Origin: Bdellovibrionales bacterium
Lineage (GTDB): Bacteria; Bdellovibrionota; UBA2428
Assembly: GCA_018266335.1 (NCBI GenBank)
Contig: JAFEAR010000236.1
Span: forward strand, 1-64,000
Direction: 5' to 3'
DNA: 64,000 nucleotides
A program made the position numbers and the translations under genes. This document shows, piece by piece, positions 46,101-53,754 of this stretch; position 1 is the first letter of the stretch; every line of letters begins with the position of its first letter. Under the pieces are notes generated by a model that worked only from the letters and a program-made list of their open reading frames with translations, was not told the DNA's origin and made no database searches.

Positions 46101-47407
46101 CGTACAAGGCTGTTGAGGAGATTATTGGTCGTGTTGTTGAGGCGTTAGACAACGATGCAACCTGTCCTGCTGAGGTCTTTGTTGGATATTCCTCTTCGCA
46201 GACCCCAAAGGTGTTCTCGGCAAGCAAGTCACATCTGCTCGTTGAGTCATTCAACCTGAACCAGGGCAATCAGGAAACACAGGACTGTCTTGCTAGCCTG
46301 GCGAAAACCGATGTTGTCACGATTGTCGCCACGGCGACGATGCAGGCATACAAGCTCGCCGAGTGGACCTATGGTCGCCATGTTGCGCCGATTTTTGACG
46401 TCGTGATTGTCGATGAAAGCTCTCAGGTTCAGGTCACACATGCAATCTCGCCACTGGCCACCTTGAAAGACGATGCGAGACTGATCATTGCTGGCGATCA
46501 TCTTCAGATGCCGCCAATCATGGCGCTTGAACCACCCAAGGGTGCTGAATACCTGGTGGGCAGCATCCAGAAATACCTGCTCGACCGTCCGTTTGGCAGC
46601 CAAATCGTTCCATGTCCGCTGGAAGAGAACTACCGCTCGGCGGAGGACATTGTTGCCTATGCCCGCACGATCGGCTACCGATCGACGTTGAAGGCGTCAA
46701 ACGCCGCGACGGCACTTCATCTCTTGGCGGCGGTGCCAACTCCCGCATCAGGTTTTCCAGGGGCCTTACCTTGGTCATCTCTGTGGCCGGATATTCTTGA
46801 CCCCGCGAAGAAGGTGCTGACGTTGCTCCATGATGATGATCTGTCGTCCCAAAGCAATTCCTTCGAAGCCAAGATCGTCGCTGCCTTGACCTGGTGCCTG
46901 AGGCAGACGGTGAGCGCGGAACTTGATGGGCGAGGTGCCGTGACGCATGCGACACCTACGCCCGATCAGTTCTGGGGGCAGTGCATCGGAATCGTGACGC
47001 CGCATCGCGCTCAACGTGCACTGGTGGTTCGAGAACTGCGGTCAATATTCCCGTCTGATCCGCCGAACTTGATCGACTCGGCTGTTGATACCGTGGAAAA
47101 GTTCCAGGGTGGTCAGCGGCACACGATCGTCGTGACTTTTGGTGTCGGGGACGCGGACGTGATCATGGGAGAGGAAGCGTTCCTGATGCAGCTAGAGAGG
47201 ACAAACGTGGCCATCTCGCGCGCGATGGCCAAGTGCCTGGTAGTCATGCCAATGACCCTCGCAGGGCATGTCCCTCAAGACAAGAAGGCGATCGAAACTG
47301 CACACGCGATCAAAGACTACGTCGACGAATTCTGTAATCAGGAACTTGTTGATCAAATCTTGTTCGGATCAACGTCGAGACAAGCGAAGCTGCGTTACCA
47401 CCAATAG
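43151..47407 (+). CDS. RecB-like nuclease fused to SF1 DNA2-like helicase
   Basis: This 1418-aa fusion has an N-terminal PD-(D/E)xK nuclease (IIDVKHTSEANPSYSAEVALY with D-x-K at about 180). Possible iron-sulfur cysteines lie at about 22, 302, 305 and 330, as in Cas4/Dna2. The C-terminal SF1B helicase has IIWGPPGTGKTQTLAG at about 944-959, IVDESSQVQ at about 1087, TPHRAQR at about 1283 and VEKFQGGQRHTIVVTF near 1315. Such enzymes unwind and cut DNA ends. Nuclease-helicase fusions of this size recur in defence islands but have no assigned system here. The gene follows the DUF262 gene by 43 bp on the same strand. Confidence 0.85.
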   Translation: MPSTAKKRISKSTLSMFLRTKCDRELYLSLHEDSELDAHGMPVPLQARPGIGVLQTAGRDFEDERNDQLIQAFGSLVIYQPDKGGANKPVKAPLASLLGKVTALPSIILQGKFEPSSFQNPVMANIGLQPGQITQVPPIAGLIPDIIVVRQATADDEEVGPDGCRRRIDPATETRRALSIIDVKHTSEANPSYSAEVALYALFLANWIADQGLQNEYFVTIRSYLWTRFKQGQSELDALMSGTSPATAIQYLNALIADSEDANLRFYLPTVLHFFREDLLRVIAVGDASTNGWQNLEWHVDGRCSACDWLGHEKWANAKDKARIAAQPNHYCYPAAKLTGHLSQIAGMTRGARKTLQINAIQDTAGAASAPSAHPAFQQHSHLKKERSRIPARAQALISSATTVDSAAVLASLAPAPQLHVAIAINFDPSAGLLTGLSILGRATAYIPGQSPRQFVPKCFVVDQKALADEWVALEGLLSTLSDMIDQAEAFVRAAGRTPLTAQIAFWEKRQFEELCAAMGRHLPRVLRLTNRKTKALAWLFPADELIEKPDGAVSPCVVFVDEIVRRVVFAPTPHVITLFDTVETYYSGPGPVRLGDAFYREFLTNGIPRERIYEIWSNVTTIKRGSVTVPRNTVIQEFGNALEKQCRALNSVVERLRTDFKGQLKANAPKLTLSIPQGARDVAFDSKLWVWWEELQYHTRKLESHQRLALDAEALEASYEAVRLTNGHPTGVPNEYVFDVLPGSTEAKLDDNEGYLALGKEGHPGLPLQRGRDLISGGAPLYSGQNDTLLAPLWSALSVTLVSFDRGMQKAVLKLTNWRDAAFVPYLLANSTIDLLNDIFITKGQGSFKWYETVKRILTAVGNPSIAVADSNAATAMGARTPRPGSDPVTPLARVLWEADTLHATSVVAATQSSSVAAYAKAKHNLNKSQTDAVAQAAERGLTIIWGPPGTGKTQTLAGCIHGLVHDAVRRGQPLKLLVAGPTYKAVEEIIGRVVEALDNDATCPAEVFVGYSSSQTPKVFSASKSHLLVESFNLNQGNQETQDCLASLAKTDVVTIVATATMQAYKLAEWTYGRHVAPIFDVVIVDESSQVQVTHAISPLATLKDDARLIIAGDHLQMPPIMALEPPKGAEYLVGSIQKYLLDRPFGSQIVPCPLEENYRSAEDIVAYARTIGYRSTLKASNAATALHLLAAVPTPASGFPGALPWSSLWPDILDPAKKVLTLLHDDDLSSQSNSFEAKIVAALTWCLRQTVSAELDGRGAVTHATPTPDQFWGQCIGIVTPHRAQRALVVRELRSIFPSDPPNLIDSAVDTVEKFQGGQRHTIVVTFGVGDADVIMGEEAFLMQLERTNVAISRAMAKCLVVMPMTLAGHVPQDKKAIETAHAIKDYVDEFCNQELVDQILFGSTSRQAKLRYHQ

Positions 47408-47419
47408 CAGCGGCAGTAA

Positions 47420-48571
47420 TCAAATTCTTTCGACGTGAAAATCGAACTCGACGGCGGCGGCAGACACGGCTTTCATCTGATCTGCTTGCCGCTTTCCAGC
47501 ATCCGCTGATTCGGCAGCGCGAGTAGATACTAAACGCCAAGGGGCCCCGGACTCCTCAAGAGAAGCTCTGAAAAGTCGTTTGGCGTCCACCGATGCGGAT
47601 GGGATTATTCCAAATCGGACGTACATGTGTAGCGATTCGGATGACGCAGAACGGTTGGCTATGTTGCGCCACACTTTTCCAAGGGAAGCCGCGAAGGACT
47701 GCTGTCCTCCGTGATCGAGCTGAGGGCCGGCGGAGTAGTCGATTGAATCAGGACCACCCAGGAACCAGTTTCTCAACCATTGATCTTGAACATACGTTCG
47801 CATCCCGTAGTAAGGAGGCGACGTGATCACAATTGAGGGCGCGTTGCTGACCGATTGGAATAGATCTTCAGACTGAGCGTCGCCAAACAGGACATGAGAA
47901 ATCGGACAAGGAGACTCTTGATCCAGTCCGGCCAAGCGCTCGATCTTTCGGCGCAGGACTTGAAGAACATCAATTTTGGGGGATTTGAGATTCCGCTGTT
48001 TCCAGAAGCGCACTGCGTAGTCAGGCTTTGATGCGTAAGTTCTGGGCATTTGATTTGAGAAGTAGCCAGCATTCTCTATGTGCTTCGGCAGCGGGCCATG
48101 CAAGCATCCAAGAGCTGCAGCCCGAAGAATAGCCGAGGCATCTGTCTCTGCCTCCAAACCAAGCAACCCTTCGCGCAAGGCACAAATGTCACGAAGCGTG
48201 GCTTTGTGATAGGCAGATCGAAAAAATGGAGTTTCAGGTATCTCGGCTGGCTCGCTCTCTGAGATCAATTTTTCGGCCAGATCAAGCGGTGTTTCGAGGT
48301 CACAGCTCGCGAGCTTAGCCTTCGCAATGGCAACAGCTACTGGAGAAGAATCAATGCCCCACGAAGCAAAGCCAAACCTTCGTGCTGAAAACAAGGTCGT
48401 GCCGCGACCACAGAATGGATCAAGCACAACCGGCCCTTCGTTCCGATGTCTTTTGAGCACCTTGTTGGGATACTCAAGTGGGAACATCGTGAAGTAAGGG
48501 CAGATTGCGTTTAATGCATTTTCTTTGCGGTATGCGAGGGCCACTTGGTCGGGTCTTGTCATAGAGATCAT
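47420..48571 (-). CDS. Orphan DNA methyltransferase (SPPY type)
   Basis: This 383-aa class I DNA methyltransferase has the SAM motif VVLDPFCGRGTTLF at about 49-62 and the catalytic TSPPYYG at about 250. The SPPY form is typical of N4-cytosine, and of some N6-adenine, methylases. No cognate restriction gene lies on the same strand. It converges on the nuclease-helicase gene with 12 bp between stops. It sits exactly between the defence island and the prophage, so it may be phage-derived anti-restriction or an island gene. A second ATG three codons in (48562) is an alternative start. Confidence 0.85.
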   Translation of the reverse strand: MISMTRPDQVALAYRKENALNAICPYFTMFPLEYPNKVLKRHRNEGPVVLDPFCGRGTTLFSARRFGFASWGIDSSPVAVAIAKAKLASCDLETPLDLAEKLISESEPAEIPETPFFRSAYHKATLRDICALREGLLGLEAETDASAILRAAALGCLHGPLPKHIENAGYFSNQMPRTYASKPDYAVRFWKQRNLKSPKIDVLQVLRRKIERLAGLDQESPCPISHVLFGDAQSEDLFQSVSNAPSIVITSPPYYGMRTYVQDQWLRNWFLGGPDSIDYSAGPQLDHGGQQSFAASLGKVWRNIANRSASSESLHMYVRFGIIPSASVDAKRLFRASLEESGAPWRLVSTRAAESADAGKRQADQMKAVSAAAVEFDFHVERI

Positions 48572-48642
48572 TTTTGAGATATAAAGGCCAGTTTACACGG
48601 TCCCGTGTGCGCAGGGAACGTAAAAGCGTGTCTCTTGCTCCG

Positions 48643-49113
48643 TTACGAGGAAGATCCGGCTAGGTAGCGGCATTCGGCCTCACGCCGTGCGACAAGTCCA
48701 GGCAATACCTTCCCGCCCCCGTACACCCAACGGCGCAGTTCTTGCGCTGCTGCAACCCAGTCCTGTTGATTGACCCGGCGGCGCAGAGTCGACGTCTGCA
48801 GCCGCCCCGGGCCGAGGTTGAACGTGAAGTCCACGATGGCTGCCAATCGTTCCTCGGGCTCAGTCGCCAGCACCGGGCAGTAGCGCAGCGTCGCCGCCAG
48901 TGCCGTCTGTAGATCGAGCGCCAGATAGACCCCGGCTTCGGCCTCCGTGATCGGTGGGTGCTTGGGATCGCAGAGATGGCCGTAACCAATCGTCCAGAAG
49001 CCTGCGGGACAAATGTAGGGGACTGCGGTGATCTCGACGCCACGCCTGACCTTACGTTCAAACCCTTCGAAGCGCTTGGCCAGTTTGATGGCCGCTTTGG
49101 GTACCTCGATCAC
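48643..49113 (-). CDS. Phage lysozyme (GH24-like endolysin)
   Basis: This 156-aa T4/lambda-type lysozyme has the catalytic glutamate in KRFEGFE (about residue 16), TIGYGH at about 41-46, and a C-terminal region with VARREAECRYL typical of GH24 endolysins. It hydrolyses peptidoglycan glycosidic bonds at lysis. The start is a GTG overlapping the holin-like gene stop (GTGA). No signal peptide is evident, so export needs the holin. A longer open frame upstream in the same frame is only a shadow of the holin gene. Confidence 0.9.
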   Translation of the reverse strand: MIEVPKAAIKLAKRFEGFERKVRRGVEITAVPYICPAGFWTIGYGHLCDPKHPPITEAEAGVYLALDLQTALAATLRYCPVLATEPEERLAAIVDFTFNLGPGRLQTSTLRRRVNQQDWVAAAQELRRWVYGGGKVLPGLVARREAECRYLAGSSS

Positions 49114-49586
49114 GGCCGCACCCGGTCGAATACGCGTCCGATGAACCAGAAGTTCAGCACGCCTGCCCACAGTGCCTGGTCGGCTTCGGTCCAGGCGTGG
49201 AGGATCGCGACGCCCCAGTCGGCGCCGCCTTCGATGGCGGCCACGAAGGCTGCCGTCTTGGCGGCGCAGTACAGCGCCATGAACCAGTAGGTGATTACCG
49301 GACGCACGCTGCTCGACAGGGCATCGGCCCAGCGGACACCTGTTTTCTCGCCCTGGGTGCGGACGGCCTCGCGCAGCGTCTCGATCGCGCCCACGTTCCA
49401 CGCCGCATCGGCACTCGCGCCGATTTCCTCCATGCGCTGCGCTCCGCGTAGCTTCTCGAACTCCAGCGCCTTGTCCTGCATCGCCAGTTCGTGGCCACGT
49501 TCGCCCTTGCGGTCGAGCCACTTGAGAAGTTCGGGCGCCAGGCGGAAAGCGCCGCCGAGCAACCCACCAAGCAGTGTCTCGATCAT
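49110..49586 (-). CDS. 3TM-type phage holin
   Basis: This 158-aa protein resembles the holin-of-3TMs family. A short hydrophobic start (about 4-19) precedes a charged helical stretch (RKGERGHELAMQDKALEFEK). Two hydrophobic segments lie near 95-120 and 135-150. It would form the membrane lesion that releases the lysozyme. The ATG at 49586 was chosen because the homologous N-terminus METLLGG-like begins there; the frame is open further upstream. It overlaps the DUF6127 gene and the lysozyme gene by 4 bp each. Confidence 0.75.
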   Translation of the reverse strand: MIETLLGGLLGGAFRLAPELLKWLDRKGERGHELAMQDKALEFEKLRGAQRMEEIGASADAAWNVGAIETLREAVRTQGEKTGVRWADALSSSVRPVITYWFMALYCAAKTAAFVAAIEGGADWGVAILHAWTEADQALWAGVLNFWFIGRVFDRVRP

Positions 49587-49882
49587 TGGCCACCTCCGAA
49601 CACCTTGAGCTTGATGAGCGCGCCTGCCACCAATGCCAGCAGGAAGCCGGTGGTGACCATCTTGATGACGGTCTGCCATGCGGTGTGCTTGGCGGTGTTG
49701 AAGGCATCGAGGAGTCCGCGCAGTTCGCGGATATCGTGAGCCGCGTCGTCGCCATCCAGTCCTACATCGGCCAGGGCTCTCTTGGCGCCGCGTTCAGCGG
49801 CGCGTTCTAGCAGGTCGTGGAAGTCCTCCTTGCGCAGGAGGAGCATGTTGTCGACCAGGGCAGGTTTTTGTGGATCGGTCAT
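49583..49882 (-). CDS. DUF6127 family phage protein
   Basis: This 99-aa protein has one membrane segment near its C-terminus (about 72-88) after a charged helical domain (KEDFHDLLERAAERGAKRAL). It fits the DUF6127 family seen next to holins in beta- and gammaproteobacterial siphophages. It may be a second holin component or a regulator of lysis timing, which is inference from position. The start at 49882 gives MTDPQKP; the longer upstream frame is not coding. A terminator lies just upstream at 49893-49926. Confidence 0.7.
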   Translation of the reverse strand: MTDPQKPALVDNMLLLRKEDFHDLLERAAERGAKRALADVGLDGDDAAHDIRELRGLLDAFNTAKHTAWQTVIKMVTTGFLLALVAGALIKLKVFGGGQ

Positions 49883-49892
49883 GGGCAGGCTC

Positions 49893-49926
49893 CAAAAAAG
49901 CGAAACCCGCCACGAGGGCGGGTTTC
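49893..49926 (-). terminator. Terminator between tail genes and lysis cassette
   Basis: The stem GAAACCCGCC/GGCGGGTTTC with a loop ACGA-type core is followed on the minus strand by GCTTTTTTGG. It separates the tail-fibre end gene (DUF2793) from the lysis genes, whose own promoter or read-through is therefore required. Confidence 0.7.
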
Positions 49927-49946
49927 TGGGGTTCGGTGGAAAGGGT

Positions 49947-50300
49947 TCAGATGGCGATGCCGGGACTCCAACCAGTGGCCTTGTAGGCCGAAAGCACGGC
50001 CTCGTCCTCGATGAAGCACAGCCAGCCGATCTTGGGGATGTGGTACTCCCATGCGCCGGCAATCCTCGCGGCAATCTGGTCGGTCTTGCCGCTCCAGACG
50101 CCGGTGGCACCAGCGGGAATCAGATAACGGTCGCCGTTAACCGGGCCGGCAGGTGGTGTGGCCAGATCTCGGTCTTTGACCGACAGGCTGACGACGGCGC
50201 CCAGCCGCTTCAGGTTGGCGTCCATGCCGGCGCCCCAGCCGCTTTCGCCGAGCGTCCAGCCGTAGTTGAGTCCCAGGTTCGGGTCAGTGATTGCGGGCAT
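49947..50300 (-). CDS. DUF2793 phage tail protein
   Basis: This 117-aa protein matches the DUF2793 family of tail-associated proteins: PNLGLNYGWTLGESGWGAGMD, then NLKRLG and GDRYLIPAGATGVWSGK, with WEYHIPKIGW near the end. Such proteins are small, beta-rich receptor-binding or fibre-tip units. The start overlaps the stop of the large tail protein, indicating coupling. A terminator follows it. Confidence 0.85.
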   Translation of the reverse strand: MPAITDPNLGLNYGWTLGESGWGAGMDANLKRLGAVVSLSVKDRDLATPPAGPVNGDRYLIPAGATGVWSGKTDQIAARIAGAWEYHIPKIGWLCFIEDEAVLSAYKATGWSPGIAI

Positions 50301-52486
50301 CAGATGCCTCCGTAGTATTTGTCGTAGGAAAGTCCGTAGCCGGCGCGCTCGAAGGCAATAGAGTGCTTCTGCAGGCTGATCACGCCAGAGCGGCTGGATT
50401 CGAGCTCGATGCGCAGTGCGGCGTTGGGTCGGCCAAGACCGGAATCGGCGGTGTCGTCGGCTAGGGTGTAGGTCTGGCTGGTGCCGGTCAGGCCGCTATA
50501 AGTACGCCGCAGGCTGCCTGCTTCCCCGTAGATGCGCAGTGTGTAGGTCACGCCAGCCTCCGGGCCGATGTTGCCGTTGGTCTGAGACACCAGGCTCACC
50601 GTCTGGCTCAGCCGGTCCCGGTGGGCCCAGGAGATGACCAGGTCACCCTTGGCGACTGCTGGGTAGGCTACGTTGTTGATCTTGACGTTGCCCGGTGGGT
50701 AAGGCCGGTTTTGCCGGCGGTTCATCGCCAGGGAATCGGTCGGAGCCGATGCCAGTGCCAGCGTGCCTTTGCCGGTCACGGTGAGCAGTCGTGCGTTGAC
50801 CGTTTCGCCAGCGGCGTACTCGGTCGGATCGACACCCTGCGCGCTATCGGCAAACCAGATTCGGCTGCCTACCGCGTGGCTGACCGGTACGGTATCCATG
50901 ACCCCTCGGGTCAGTGTCAGACTTTGGGTGGTCGTGTTGATCGCCGTGACCAGGACGACTTCATCGTTGATGTGGGCGTAGGTCCCGGTGGTGACCAGAT
51001 CGATGTCGAGTTCGCTGCTGTAGGTGGCTGTGCTGGTCACCGCCTGCGCGAGGCTGGAAGCCAATACCGCTGTGGGGCAGAACTCGCCCTGACCACGCAG
51101 GTTGTAGGTCGATGCCGAACTCGTCTTGCTGTACAGGTCGTAGTTCATGGCGCCCGGCACTGGGCGCCCGCCCAGGGTCTGCAGGAAGCAGTCGGTGGCA
51201 TCGAGGTAGGCCAGCTCCGCTGCGGACAGTGCACGGGCAACGTCCCAGTATGGGGCCTCGATCAGACGCCGAGGCGTGGTCGCTGTGGGCGCGGGGACCG
51301 GGTCGGTCCATCCAGTGGGCTGCGAGGCGGTGTAGGCCGCCGAGGGCAGTCCGAACACATCCTCGACCGCGTCGATGCTGATGGCGCCGTTGGTGAGTGA
51401 GCCGCCATCGACACCTGCAATCCGCATCACTAAACCGGCGATCCCGAGTGCCGGCCACTCCAGCTTGAACACATCGCCCGGGTAGAGATTCCAGGCTGCG
51501 CGATTCACCTTCAAGCGGACTTTTGCAAGCGGCGTGGAGACGACGGCCAGATCGCGCATGGCGACCCGAGCGGCGAGGTTGTCCGAGGTGATGCCGGGGT
51601 AGCGCCGAGTCTGTGACACCACGGCGCCCTGCGCTTGGATGTTGGCCAGATCCTGGACCGCGACGCTGGTCTCCTTGAAGGTGTCGGGTTTGGTGTAGAT
51701 GAGCACGATCTCGTTGGTCGTCTCGCCCCACGCGGCACGCTGAAAGCTCTCCAGTTCGATGACGTTGTCCGGGTTCAGGATTGGCAGCGTCGAGACGTTG
51801 TAGTCGGCGCGCACCAGCTTCAGGACGAAGCGCCCGGTCGACGGCGAGGTCGTGAGCACGCCGCCGATGTGATCCATGATTTCCTTGATGAACTGCTCGA
51901 TCTTGCTTTGCTGCAGCCAGATCATGTTCAGGCCAAAGCCTTCGGTGTAGAGGACATCAGCCGCCGCGCGGAACGATGTGTCATCGATGCTGGCGGTCGG
52001 ATAGCCCATTCCCCAGGCGGCGTTCGTCAGGCACTCGTAGACGATGTGCGCCGGGTTGGCGGCCCCGCTGATCTCTGCCTTTGCGGGGTACCAGTCGCGG
52101 AAGCAGCGCTTCACGCGCACGGCCCAGGGCTTCATGTAGGGGTTGTTCGCGGCGATGTACACCTGCCGCAGAATCAAACTCAGAATCCCGCGATAGGCTG
52201 GCTGCGGCGAGCCGATCTTCGAGACGAGGTAATCATTCGGTGTCTGTGCCGCCTGGCCAAAGGCAGCATCGATGACGCCCGAGACACCACCCTCGCGTTT
52301 CTCGCCGCCGAACAGCTCCGGCATGTTGACCGTGATCCGTCCACTGGCCGTGAGATTGCCACTCCAGGCCTGGCGCTCGCCGACCTGGATCTCGGTGATG
52401 GCATCGACCGGCCCGTGGCAGATGGCGAGGTGCATCCCCAGGTAGTAGCGGTAGCCGACCGTCTGCGATTTGCTGCTACCGCCCAT
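50300..52486 (-). CDS. Phage tail protein (host-specificity J-like)
   Basis: This 728-aa protein is the large distal tail protein. It has an N-terminal structural region with YRYYLGMHLAICHGPVDAI, then a region resembling the tip attachment/host-specificity proteins (IEQFIKEIMDHIGGVLTTSP, near 195-215), and a C-terminal fibronectin-like repeat area (about 550-700). It presumably forms the baseplate hub or receptor-binding part. It overlaps the 72-aa gene upstream by 11 bp. There is no enzymatic motif. Confidence 0.75.
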   Translation of the reverse strand: MGGSSKSQTVGYRYYLGMHLAICHGPVDAITEIQVGERQAWSGNLTASGRITVNMPELFGGEKREGGVSGVIDAAFGQAAQTPNDYLVSKIGSPQPAYRGILSLILRQVYIAANNPYMKPWAVRVKRCFRDWYPAKAEISGAANPAHIVYECLTNAAWGMGYPTASIDDTSFRAAADVLYTEGFGLNMIWLQQSKIEQFIKEIMDHIGGVLTTSPSTGRFVLKLVRADYNVSTLPILNPDNVIELESFQRAAWGETTNEIVLIYTKPDTFKETSVAVQDLANIQAQGAVVSQTRRYPGITSDNLAARVAMRDLAVVSTPLAKVRLKVNRAAWNLYPGDVFKLEWPALGIAGLVMRIAGVDGGSLTNGAISIDAVEDVFGLPSAAYTASQPTGWTDPVPAPTATTPRRLIEAPYWDVARALSAAELAYLDATDCFLQTLGGRPVPGAMNYDLYSKTSSASTYNLRGQGEFCPTAVLASSLAQAVTSTATYSSELDIDLVTTGTYAHINDEVVLVTAINTTTQSLTLTRGVMDTVPVSHAVGSRIWFADSAQGVDPTEYAAGETVNARLLTVTGKGTLALASAPTDSLAMNRRQNRPYPPGNVKINNVAYPAVAKGDLVISWAHRDRLSQTVSLVSQTNGNIGPEAGVTYTLRIYGEAGSLRRTYSGLTGTSQTYTLADDTADSGLGRPNAALRIELESSRSGVISLQKHSIAFERAGYGLSYDKYYGGI

Positions 52487-52694
52487 CGTTCACCTCGGAG
52501 GCGATGCGTTCTCGGGCGACGGCGACTACGTCCTCGGCCATGCTGTCCCCGGTTGCCAGCAACATGGGCGCTGGCAGCCCTTGGTCGATGAACAGGCTCC
52601 AGTCGAGCTGGTGGCGCGCGAACCACTCCCGCGCGCCACGATTGCAGTAGCCCAGGCGACGCATGTCACCATGGGTCACCAGAATGTCAGTCAT
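52476..52694 (-). CDS. Small phage tail-region protein (72 aa)
   Basis: This 72-aa protein has no recognised domain. It is soluble, with GDMRRLGYCNRGAREWFARH as its most distinctive segment, reminiscent of tail-assembly-associated small proteins in similar phages. It overlaps both neighbours, which supports it as a real gene. The function is unknown. Confidence 0.65.
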   Translation of the reverse strand: MTDILVTHGDMRRLGYCNRGAREWFARHQLDWSLFIDQGLPAPMLLATGDSMAEDVVAVARERIASEVNDGR

Positions 52695-52921
52695 TTCTTT
52701 CCACCTTTGGATTTGATCGGCGTGGTGCGCAGATCGCCGTACCAGACCACGTTGGCGCTCTTCACCAGCACACTGCCGAACACGACCGGCACGGGACGGC
52801 CTTCATCGGCGGTCGGCGCATCGAAGTCTTTGAGTTCTGCGGCCTGGGGCTGTGGTGTCTTGGGTTGCAACGCGTACTGAATCAGTACGCTGACGATCAG
52901 AACGGCAATGGCGGCCCACAT
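52691..52921 (-). CDS. Small phage tail-assembly protein with N-terminal TM
   Basis: This 76-aa protein starts with a hydrophobic membrane segment (WAAIAVLIVSVLIQYAL), followed by PVPVVFGSVLVKSANVVWYGD, a pattern seen in tail-assembly proteins next to J-like genes. The ATG at 52921 was chosen because the membrane segment starts there; the upstream frame is open but belongs to another gene's strand shadow. It overlaps the 72-aa gene by 4 bp. Confidence 0.65.
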   Translation of the reverse strand: MWAAIAVLIVSVLIQYALQPKTPQPQAAELKDFDAPTADEGRPVPVVFGSVLVKSANVVWYGDLRTTPIKSKGGKK

Positions 52922-52944
52922 AGGAATCCCTCGGCTACTTGGTC

Positions 52945-53754
52945 TCAGTAAATCGGGCTGCCGCCGAAGGGGTTCTTCGTCGGGATGAATGGGAAGCCAC
53001 CGAAGTTGGCGCTGTTGCCGAGCTTCGCGTGGCAGGTATTCAAGGTGCGATCGCAGCCGGGGTACAGATAGATGGCATCTCCGATGGCGAGCCCTGGTGG
53101 TACGGCCGACAAAGTGATGGCATCGGCGTTGTGGCCGACGATCATGCGTTTCTCGGTGATGCCGTTGGCCGCCCAGGTCGCATAGCCGCCCGCGAAGTGC
53201 CCGACGGCATACCCTGCAGCGGCCGGAACACTCAGTAATGTGCCGGCAATCGAGGTGACAGTCCCAGCGACCCGGAACACGACCGCGCTCGTCCCGCACG
53301 CTGTTCCGTAGAGCACATGTGGGCAGTTGCGTTGATACAGCCGACGCAGGCCGATGCGCTGCAAGCTGGTGTAAACCGGTTCGCAGTTGAGTTCGACGAT
53401 CGACTCGCGCCATTCCGCGTTGAGCACACGTCCCATCCACACCGCGACCGTCTCGCCATCACCGCGATGTTGCCGATACAGCGTGAGCAAGGTGACTTCG
53501 GACGGTGGCGTCGAAATGAAACCCTGAGCGACCTCGACATCGCGCGCAAAGGTGATGCGCAGTCCCGCCTTGCCGATCTCCGTGGTCTGTTCGATGCTGC
53601 CGCGACTGATTGGAACAGCGCTGTAGGTGTAGGTCGCATACGTGGCATCCTGCGCGGCGCTGGTGTAACGCCAGGTTTCACCGCCTCGGCGAAACTCGTA
53701 CAACTCCACTGGACTGCTGGCATCCGTGGATACTTCTCGGCTGGCGTAGGTCAT
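52945..53754 (-). CDS. DUF2163/BR0599-family phage tail protein
   Basis: This 269-aa protein fits the DUF2163/BR0599 family of phage tail proteins. It has FRRGGETWRYTSA, RGSIEQTTEIGKAGLRITFARD and a cysteine-containing C-terminal part (QRNCPHVLYGTACG, PGCDRTLNTCHAKLGN). That C-terminus, with GFPFIPTKNPFG at the very end, is typical. It is part of the tail tip in front of the J-like protein. It overlaps the 563-aa tail gene by 4 bp. Confidence 0.85.
   Translation of the reverse strand: MTYASREVSTDASSPVELYEFRRGGETWRYTSAAQDATYATYTYSAVPISRGSIEQTTEIGKAGLRITFARDVEVAQGFISTPPSEVTLLTLYRQHRGDGETVAVWMGRVLNAEWRESIVELNCEPVYTSLQRIGLRRLYQRNCPHVLYGTACGTSAVVFRVAGTVTSIAGTLLSVPAAAGYAVGHFAGGYATWAANGITEKRMIVGHNADAITLSAVPPGLAIGDAIYLYPGCDRTLNTCHAKLGNSANFGGFPFIPTKNPFGGSPIY

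Noticed and set aside
32947..47407. BREX system
   Set aside because: A BrxR-like WYL protein and a DUF262 protein are present, but PglZ, BrxC and PglX are absent. The methylase and restriction genes are plainly type I.
49114..49755. Upstream extension of the lysozyme frame
   Set aside because: The homologous protein starts at the GTG at 49113. The upstream part is a shadow of the holin gene.
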